Shown piece after piece: positions 55,201 to 64,000 of a stretch of 64,000 bases of DNA. Made by a program: the position numbers and the translations under genes. Below the pieces are notes generated by a model. The model saw nothing but the letters and a program-made list of their open reading frames with translations, did not search any database and was not told where the DNA came from. How positions within the stretch are numbered: position 1 is the first letter of the stretch; every line of letters begins with the position of its first letter. This DNA comes from Synchiropus splendidus. Lineage: Eukaryota > Chordata > Actinopteri > Syngnathiformes > Callionymidae. The stretch lies in assembly GCF_027744825.2 (NCBI RefSeq), contig NC_071339.1, forward strand, positions 24,925,501 to 24,989,500, written 5' to 3'.

Positions 55201-57599
55201 ATCCTGAGATAAGGTCGATTACGGAACGCGAAACATAAAAATGTTGATAACTTTGGAAAAACACTTCAGACAGCTTAGATTTGATGTGCAACTACTAGAA
55301 AGACCCTTTCTGCTATAGTGGGAGGTGACAATTTCATGTTCTGAAGCTTCCCTGCAAAGTTATGGGACAATGCAGAAAACGATTTTTCATCCTGAGATAA
55401 AGTCGATTCCGGAACGCCAAACGTAAAAATGTTGATAACTTTCGAAAAACACTTCAGACAGCTTAGATTTGATGTGAAACTACGAGAAAGACCCTTTCTG
55501 TTATAGTGGGAGGTGAAAATTTCATGTTCTGAAGCTTCCATGCAAAGTTATGGCACAATGCAGACAACTCGTTTTCAGCCTGAGATAAGATCGATTCTGG
55601 AATGCCAAACATAAAAATGTTGAAAACTTTCGAAAAACACTTCAGACAGCTTAGATTTGATGTGCAACTACTGGAAAGACCCTTTCTGCTACAGTGGGAG
55701 GTTAAAATTTCATGTTCTGAAGCTTCCCTGCAAAGTTATGGCACAATGCAGAAAACGCGTTTTCAGCCTGAGATATGGGGGGTTCCGGAACGCCAAACAT
55801 AAAAATGTTGATAACTTTAGAAAAACACTTCAAGACAGCTTAGATTTGATGTGGAACTACTAGAAAGACCCTTTCTGCGACAGTGGGAGTTGAAAATTTC
55901 ATGTTCTGAAGCTTCCCTGCAAAGTTATGGCAAAATATGTAAAACGCGTTTTCAGACTGAGATAAGGTGGGTTCCGGAACGCCAAACATAAAAATGTTGA
56001 TAACTTTAGAAAAACACTTCAAGACAGCTTAGATTTGATGTGCAACTACTAGAATGACCTTTTCTGCCATAGTGGGAGGTTAAAATTTCATGTTCTGAAG
56101 CTTCCCTGCAAAGTTATGGCACAATGCAGAAAACGCGTTTTCAGCCGGAGATAAGGTCGATTCCGAAACGCCAAACATAAAAATGTTGATATGTTTGGAA
56201 AAACACTTTCGACAGCTTAGATTTGATGTGCAACTACTAGAAAGACCCTTTCTGCTATAGTGGGAGGTTAAAATTTCATTTTCTGAAGCTTCCCTGCAAA
56301 GTTATGGCACAATGCGTTAAACGCGTTTTCAGCCTGAGATGAGGTTGATTTCAGAATGCCAAACATAAAAATGTTGAGAACTTTGAAAAAACACTTCAGA
56401 CAGCAAAGATTTGATGTGCAACAACTAGACAGACCCTTTCTGCTGTAGTGGGAGGTGAAAATTTCATTTTCTGAAGCTTCCCTGCAAAGTTATGGCACAA
56501 TGCAGAAAACGTGTTTTCAGTCTGAGATAAGGTGGGTTCCAGAACGCCAAACATAAAAATGTTGATAACTTTGGAAAAACACTTCAGACAGCTTAGATTT
56601 GATTTGCAACTACCAGAAAGACCCTATCTGCTATAGTGGGAGGCGAACATTTCATGTTCTGAAGCTTCCCTGCAAAGTTATGGCACAATGCGTAAAACGC
56701 GTTTTCAGCCTGAGATAAGGTTGATTCCGGAACGCCAAACATAAGAATGTTGATAACTTTGGAAAAACACTTCAGACAGCTTAGATTTGATGTGCAACTA
56801 CTAGAAAGACCCTTTCTGCTGTAGTGGGATGTTAAAATTTCATGTTCTTAAGCTTCCCTGCAAAGTTATTGCAAAATATGTAAAACGCGTTTTCAGACTG
56901 AGATAAGGTGGGTTCCGGAACGCCAAACATAAAAATGTTGATAACTTTGGAAAAACACTTCAGACAGCTTATATTTGATGTGCAACTACTAGAAAGACCC
57001 TCTCTGCTATAGTGGGAGGTGAACATTTCATGTTCTGAAGCTTCCCTGAGAAGTTATGGCACAATGCAGAAAACGCGTTTTCAGCCTGAGATAAGGTGGT
57101 TTCCGAAACACCAAACGTAAAAATGTTGATAACTTTGGAAGAACACTTCAGACAGCTTAGATTTGATGTGCAACTACTAGAAAGACCCTTTCGGCTATTG
57201 TGGGAGGTGAAAATTTTATGTCCTGAAGATTACCTGCAAAGTTATAGCACAATGCAGAAAACGCGTGTTCAGCCTGAGATAAGGTGGGTTCCGGAACACC
57301 AAACGTAAAAATGTTGATAACTTTGGAAAAACATTTCAGACAGCTTAGATTTGATGTGCAACTACTAGAAAGACCCTTTCTGCTATAGTGGGAGGTGAAT
57401 ATTTCATGTTCTGAAGCTTCCCTGCAAAGTTATGGCACAATGCCGAAAACGCGTTTTCAGCCTGAGATAAGGTCGATTCCGGAACGCCAAACATAAAAAT
57501 GTTGATAACTTTCGAAAAGCACTTCAGACAGCTTAGATTTGATGTGCAACTACTACAAAGACCCTTTCTGCTATAGTGGGACGTGAAAATTTCATGTTC

Positions 57600-58843
57600 T
57601 GAAGCTTCCCTGCAAAATTATGGCACAATGCAGAAAACCTGTTTTCAGCCTGAGATATGGTGGGTTCCGGAACGGCAAACAAAAAAATGTTGATAACTTT
57701 GGAAAAACACTTCAGACAGCTTAGATTTGATGTGAAACTACTAGAAAGACCCTTTCTGCTATAGTGGGAGGTGAAAATTTCATGTTCTGAAGCTTCCATG
57801 CAAAGTTATGGCACAATGCAGACAACTCGTATTCAGCCTGAGATAAGATCGATTCTGGAATGCCAAACATAAAAATGTTGATAACTTTCGAAAAACACTT
57901 CAGACAGCTTAGATTTGATGTGCAACTGCTAGAAAGACCCTTTCTGCTATAGTGGGAGGTGAACATTTCATGTTCTGAAGCTTCCCTGCAAAGTTATCGC
58001 ACAATGCAGAAAACACCTTTTCAGCCTGAGATTAGGTTGATTCCCGAACGATAAATAAAAAAATGTTCATAACTTTGGAAAAACATTTCAGACAGCTCAC
58101 ATTTGATGTGCAATTTCTAGAAAGACCTTTTCTGCTATAGTGGGAGGTGAACATTTCATGTTCTGAAGCTTCCCTGAAAAGTTATGGCACAATGCGTAAA
58201 ACGCGTTTTCAGCCTGAGATAAGGTCGATTCCGGAACGCCAAACATAAAAATGTTGATAACTTTGGAAAAACACTTCAGATAGCTTAGATTTGATGTGCA
58301 ACTACTAGAAAGAACCTTTCTGCTATAGTGGGATGTGAACATTTCATGTTCTGAAGCTTCCCTGCAAAGTTATTGCACAATGTGTATAACGCGTTTTCAG
58401 CCTAAGATAAGGTCGATTCTGGAACGCCAAACATAAAAATGTTGATAACTTTCGAAAAACACTTCAGACAGCTTAGATTTGATGTGCAACTACTAGAAAG
58501 ACCCTTTCTGCTATAGTGGGAGGTGAACATTTCATGTTCTGAAGCTTCCCTGCAAAGTTATGGCACAATGCAGACAACTCGTTTTCAGCCTGAGATAAGA
58601 TCGATTCTGGAATGCCAAACATAAAAATGTTGATAACTTTCGAAAAACACTTCAGACAGCTTAGATTTGATGTGCAACTGCTAGAAAGACCCTTTCTGCT
58701 ATAGTGGGAGGTGAACATTTCATGTTCTGAAGCTTCCCTGCAAAGTTATGGGACAATGCAGAAAACGCGTTTTCAGCCTGAGATAACGTCGATTCAGGAA
58801 CACCAAACATAAAAATGTTGAAAACTTTCGAAAAACACTTCAC
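57600..58843 (+). repeat. Dimer/tetramer-phase repeats (376 and 752 bp)
   Basis: The variant AGATCGATTCTGGAATGCC with CAGACAACTCG recurs at about 57,845 and 58,597 (752 bp apart). Related variants lie 376 bp apart, showing two- and four-monomer units. Confidence 0.7.
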
Positions 58844-60104
58844 ACAGCTTAGATTTGATGTGCAACTACTTGAAAGACCCTTTCTGCTACAGTGGGAGGT
58901 TAAAATTTCATGTTCTGAAGCTTCCCTGCAAAGTTATGGCACAATGCAGAAAACGCCTTTTCAGCCTGAGATAAGGGGGGTTCCGGAACGCCAAACATAA
59001 AAATGTTGATAACTTTCGAAAAACACTACAGACAGCTTAGATTTGATGTGCAACTACTAGAAAGACCCTTTCTGCTATAGTGGGAGGTGAACATTTCATG
59101 TTCTGAAGCTTCCCTGCAAAGTTATGGGACAATGCTGAAAACAATTTTTCATCCTGAGATAAGGTCGATTCCGAAACGCCAAACATAAAAATGTTGATAA
59201 CTTTCGAAAAACGCTTCAGACAGCTTAGATTTGATATGCAACTACGAGAAAGACCCTTTCTGCTATAGTGGGACGTGAAAATTTCATGTTCTGAAGCTTC
59301 CCTGCAAAGTTATGGCAAAATATGTAAAATGCGTTTTCAGACTGAGATAAGGTGGATTCCGGAACGCCAAACATAAAAATGTTGATAACTTTAGAAAAAC
59401 ACTTCAAGACAGCTTTGATTTGATGTGCAACTACTAGAATGACCTTTTCTGCCATAGTGGGAGGTTAAAATTTCATGTTCTGAAGCTTCCCTGCAAAGTT
59501 ATGGCACAATGCAGAAAACACGTTTTCAGCCGAAGATAAGGTCGATTCCGAAACGCTAAACATAAAAATGTTGATAACTTTGGAAAAACACTTTCGACAG
59601 CTTAGATTTGATGTGCAACTCCTAGAAAGACCCTTTCTGCTATAGTGGGAGGTGAAAATTTCATTTTCTGAAGCTTTCCTGCAAAGTTATGGCACAATGC
59701 GTAAAACGCGTTTTCAGCCTGAGATAAGGTCGATTCCGGAACGCCAAACATAAAAATGTTGATAACTTTCGAAAAACACTTCAGACAGCTTACATTTGAT
59801 GTGCAACTACTAGAAAGACCCTTTCTGCTATAGTGGGAGGTGACAATTTCATGTTCTGAAGCTTCCCTGCAAAGTTATGGGACAATGCAGAAAACGATTT
59901 TTCATCTTGAGATAAAGTCGATTCCGGAACGCCAAACGTAAAAATGTTGATAACTTTCGAAAAACACATCAGACAGCTTAGATTTGATGTGAAACTACTA
60001 GAAAGACCCTTTCTGCTATTGTGGGAGTTGAAAATTTCATGTTCTGAAGCTTTCCTGCAAAAGTATGGCACAATGCAGAAAACGCGTTTTCAGCTTGAGA
60101 TAAG

Positions 60105-61610
60105 GTGGGTTCCAGAACGCCAAACATAAAAATGTTGATAACTTTGGAAAAACACTTCAGACAGCTTAGATTTGATGTGGAACTACTAGAAAGACCCTTT
60201 CTGCTACAGTGGGAGTTGAAAATTTCATGTTCTGAAGCTTCCCTGCAAAGTTATGCCACAATGCAGGAAACGCGTTTTCAGCCTGAGATAAGGTCGATTC
60301 CGGAACACCAAACATAAGAAAGTTGATAACTTTGGAAAAACACTTCAGACAACTTAGATTTGATGTGCAACTACTAGAAATACCCTTTCTGCTATAGTGG
60401 GAGGAGAAAATTTCTTGTTCTGAAGTCTCCCTGCAAAGTTATGGCACAATGCAGAAAACGCGTTTTCAGCCTGAGATAAGGTGGGTTCCAGAACGCCAAA
60501 TATAAAAATGTTGATAACTTTGGAAAAACACTTCAGACAGCTTAGATTTGCTCTGCAACTACTAGACAGACCCTTTCTGCTGTAGTGGGAGGTGAAAATT
60601 TCATGTTCTGAAGCTTCCCTGCAAAGTTATGGCACAATGCAGAAAACGTGTTTTCAGCCTGAGATAAGGTGGGTTCCAGAACGCCAAACATAAAAATGTT
60701 GATAACTTTGGAAAAACATTTCAGACAACTTAGATTTGATGTGCAAATACTAGAAAGACCCTATCTGCTATAGTGGGAGGCGAACATTTCATATTCAGAA
60801 CCTTCCCTGAAAAGTTGTGGCACAATGCAGAAAACGCGTTTTCAGCCTGAGATTAGGTGGGTTCCAGAACGCCAAACATAAAAATGTTGATAACTTTGGA
60901 AAAACACTTCAGACAGCTTAGATTTGATGTGGAACTACTAGAAAGACCCGTTCTGCTACAGTGGGAGTTGAAAATTTCATGTTCTGAAGCTTCCCTGCAA
61001 AGTTATGCCACAATGCAGGAAACGCGTTTTCAGCCTGAGATAAGGTCGATTCCGGAACACCAAACATAAGAAAGTTGATAACTTTGGAAAAACACTTCAG
61101 ACAACTTAGATTTGATGTGCAACTACTAGAAATACCCTTTCTGCTATAGTGGGAGGAGAAAATTTCATGTTCTGAAGTCTCCCTGCAAAGTTATGGCACA
61201 ATGCAGAAAACGCGTTTTCAGCCTGAGATAAGGTGGGTTCCAGAACGCCAAACATAAAAATGTTGATAACTTTGGAAAAACACTTCAGACAGCTTAGATT
61301 TGCTCTGCAACTACTAGACAGACCCTTTCTGCTGTAGTGGGAGGTGAAAATTTCATGTTCTGAAGCTTCCCTGCAAAGTTATGGCACAATGCAGAAAACG
61401 TGTTTTCAGCCTGAGATAAGGTGGGTTCCAGAACGCCAAACATAAAAATGTTGATAACTTTGGAAAAACACTTCAGACAGCTTAGATTTGCTCTGCAACT
61501 ACTAGACAGACCCTTTCTGCTGTAGTGGGAGGTGAAAATTTCATGTTCTGAAGCTTCCCTGCAAAGTTATGGCACAATGCAGAAAACGTGTTTTCAGCCT
61601 GAGATAAGGT
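60105..61610 (+). repeat. Higher-order duplication, 752-bp unit (four monomers)
   Basis: 60105-60317 recurs at 60857-61069, exactly 752 bp on, with at most a few substitutions. The markers CAATGCAGGAAACGCG, CATAAGAAAGTTG and TTTGCTCTGCAACT travel together in both copies. Confidence 0.85.
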
Positions 61611-64000
61611 GGGTTCCAGAACGCCAAACATAAAAATGTTGATAACTTTGGAAAAACACTTCAGACAGCTTAGATTTGATGTGCAACTACCAGATAGACC
61701 CTATCTGCTATAGTGGGAGGCGAACATTTCATGTTCTGATGCTTCCCTGCAAAGTTATGGCACAATGCGTAAAACGCGTTTTCAGCCTGAGATAAGGTTG
61801 ATTCCGGAACGCCAAACATAAGAATGTTGATAACTTTGGAAAAACACTTCAGACAGCTTAGATTTGATGTGCAACTACTAGAAAGACCATTTCTGCTATA
61901 GTGGAATGTTAAAATTTCATGTTCTTAAGCTTCCCTGCAAAGTTATGGCAAAATATGTAAAACGCGTTTTCAGCCTGAGATAAGGTGGGTTCCGGAACGC
62001 CAAACATAAAAATGTTGATAACTTTCGAAAAGCACTTCAGACAGCTTAGATTTGATGTGCAACTACTAGAAAGACCCTTTCTGCTATAGTGGGACGTGAA
62101 AATTTCATGTTCTGAAGCTTCCCTGCAAAGTTATGGCACAATGCAGAAAACGTGTTTTCAGCCTGAGATAAGGTGGGTTCCAGAACGCCAAACATAAAAA
62201 TGTTGATAACTTTGGAAAAACACTTCAGACAGCTTAGATTTGATGTGCAACTACCAGATAGACCCTATCTGCTATAGTGGGAGGCGAACATTTCATGATC
62301 TGAAGCTTCCCTGCAAAGTTATGGCACAATGCGTAAAACGCGTTTTCAGCCTGAGATAAGGTTGATTCCGGAACGCCAAACATAAGAATGTTGATAACTT
62401 TGGAAAAACACTTCAGACAGCTTAGATTTGATGTGCAACTACTAGAATGACCCTTTCTGCTATAGTGGGACGTGAAAATTTCATGTTCTGAAGCTTCCCT
62501 GCAAAATTATGGCACAATGCAGAAAACCTGTTTTCAGCCTGAGATATGGTGGGTTCCGGAAAGCCAAACAAAAAAATGTTGATAACTTTGGAAAAACACT
62601 TCAGACAGCTTAGATTTGATGTGAAACTACTAGAAAGACCCTTTCTGCTATAGTGGGAGGTTAAAATTTCATTTTCTGAAGCTTCCCTGCAAAGTTATGG
62701 CACAATGCGTTAAACGCGTTTTCAGCCTGAGATGAGGTTGATTTCAGAACGCCAAACATAAAAATGTTGAGAACTTTAGAAAAACACTTCAGACAGCTAA
62801 GATTTGATGTGCAACTACTAGAAAGACCCATTCTGCTATTGTGGGAGGTTAAAATTTCATGTTCTGAAGCTTCCCTGCAAAGTTATGGCACAATGCAGAA
62901 AACGCGTTTTCAGCCTGAGATAAGGTCGATTCCGGAACGCCAAACATAAAAATGTTGATAACTTTGGAAAAACACTTCAGACAGCTTAGATTTGATGTGC
63001 ATCTACTAGAAAGACCCTTTCTGCTCTAGTGGGAGGTGAAAATTTCATGTTCTGAAGCTTCCCTTCAAAGTTATGGCACAATGAAGAAAACGCGTTTTCA
63101 GCTTGAGATAAGGTGGGTTCCAGAACGCCAAACATAAAAATGTTGATAACTTTGGAAAAACACTTCAGACAGCTTAGATTTGATGTGCAAATACTAGAAA
63201 GACCCTATCTGCTATAGTGGGAGGCGAACATTTCATGTTCTGAAGCTTCCCTGAATAGTTATGGCACAATGCAGAAAACGCGTTTTCAGCTTGAGCTAAG
63301 GTGGGTTCCAGAACGCCAAACATAAAAATGTTGATAACTTTGGAAAAACACTTCAGACAGCTTAGATTTGATGTGCAAATACTAGAAAGACCCTATCTGC
63401 TATAGTGGGAGGCGAACATTTCACGTTCTGAACCTTCCCTGAAAAGTTATGGCACAATGCAGAAAACGCGTTTTCAGCCTGAGATAAGGTCAATTCCGGA
63501 ACGCCAAACATAAAAATGTTGATAACTTTGGAAAAACACTTCAGACAGCTTAGATTTGATGTCCATCTACTAGAAAGACCCTTTCTGCTATAGTGGGAGG
63601 TGAAATTTTCATGTTCTGAAGCTTCCCTGCAAAGTTATGGGACAATGCAGAAAACGATTTTTCATCCTGTTATAAGGTCGATTCCGGAACGCCAAACATA
63701 AAAATGTTGATAACTTTCGAAAAACGCTTCAGACAGCTTAGATTTCATATGCAACTACTAGAACGACCCTTTCTGCTATAGTGGGACGTGAAAATTTCAT
63801 GTTCTGAAGCTTCCCTGCAAAGTTATGGCAAAATATGTAAAACGCGTTTTCAGACTGAGATAAGGTGGGTTCCGGAACGCCAAACATAAAAATTTTGATA
63901 ACTTTGGAAAAACACTTTCGACAGCTTAGATTTGATGTGCAACTACTAGAAAGACCCTTTCTGCTATAGTGGGAGGTTAAAATTTCATGTTCTGAAGCTT

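Larger units (their letters stand above)
47041..64000 (+). repeat. 188-bp satellite DNA array, at least 90 monomers, running off the window
   Basis: Period is 188 bp, measured from the CATAAAAATG landmark (54481 to 54669) and many others. Each monomer contains, in order: GTTGATAACTTTGGAAAAAC, CACTTCAGACAGCTTAGATT, GTGCAACTACTAGAAAGACC, TTTCTGCTATAGTGGGAGGT, a CATGTTCTGAAGCTTCC segment, GTTATGGCACAATGC, AAAACGCGTTTTCAGCCTGA and a TTCCGGAACGCCAAAC segment. The first 500 bp are diverged like the 23.7-26.9 kb copies; homogeneity rises from about 47.5 kb. Sub-variants differ around the ACGCGT core (CACAAAAACGCTTTTC, AAAACGATTTTTC, TGTAAAACGCG). No gene interrupts the array. Open frames of 60-100 codons on both strands are by-products of the repeat. 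Confidence 0.95.

Noticed and set aside
47041..64000. Many open frames of 60-100 codons on both strands in the array
   Set aside because: They recur at multiples of the 188-bp period, on both strands, with no ordered domains; they are by-products of the repeat.
47041..64000. CRISPR-like regular repeats
   Set aside because: The whole 188-bp unit repeats with no unique spacers, in eukaryotic sequence; it is a satellite.

Overview
The window reads as transposon-packed, probably pericentromeric heterochromatin of a vertebrate, most likely a teleost fish. No host gene was recognised. The inference rests on the mixture of elements: a Maverick/Polinton (adintovirus-like) element, an endogenous retrovirus remnant, an RTE-type LINE tail, a Ty3/gypsy element, a piggyBac transposon, many DIRS-type (tyrosine-recombinase) retrotransposon fragments and a long satellite. 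There are no bacterial-type operons, tRNAs, rRNAs or CRISPR arrays. The species cannot be named from sequence alone.

Layout. (1) About 0.3-2.54 kb, minus strand: a retrovirus remnant with the end of pol (integrase) and the membrane-anchor end of env. (2) About 2.55-15.9 kb: a nearly gene-complete but decayed Maverick/Polinton. Plus-strand genes run unknown, unknown, integrase with chromodomain, penton-like capsid protein, pVI/core-like protein, major capsid protein and cysteine protease. Minus-strand genes, converging on them, run acidic ORF, protein-primed-type DNA polymerase B, packaging ATPase, a small hydrophobic-tailed protein and a conserved unknown. Three insertions with TGT/ACA-type (or one-base-mutated) ends and perfect 5-bp target-site duplications interrupt the capsid, protease and small-protein genes; they look like solo LTRs. 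(3) 15.9-16.6 kb: 5'-truncated RTE-like LINE tail. (4) 16.6-47.0 kb: a mosaic of direct and inverted copies of DIRS-type elements and associated modules. It holds a gypsy element (32.3-36.5 kb, minus) that is itself split by a TTAA-flanked piggyBac (32,697-34,200). DIRS arms at 36.3-40.2 kb (minus) and 42.1-45.0 kb (plus) form a large inverted repeat. (5) 47.0 kb to the end: a satellite with a 188-bp monomer, still running at the window edge, with 376-, 752- and 1,317-bp higher-order duplications. Diverged copies of the same satellite also sit at 19.77-20.95 and 40.2-40.55 kb (inverted) and 23.69-26.89 kb (direct), bordering DIRS-derived blocks.

How it fits together. The Maverick carries the full logic of a self-synthesising, capsid-encoding element (integrase, polymerase, ATPase, protease, two capsid proteins), but most genes have stops, frameshifts or insertions. 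The most unusual pattern is the physical link between DIRS-derived blocks and the 188-bp satellite, including a palindromic core (AAAACGCGTTTT) that persists in strongly diverged satellite copies. All boundaries were read by eye; those given to the base (solo LTRs, piggyBac, target duplications) are supported by repeats seen directly, and the others are approximate.
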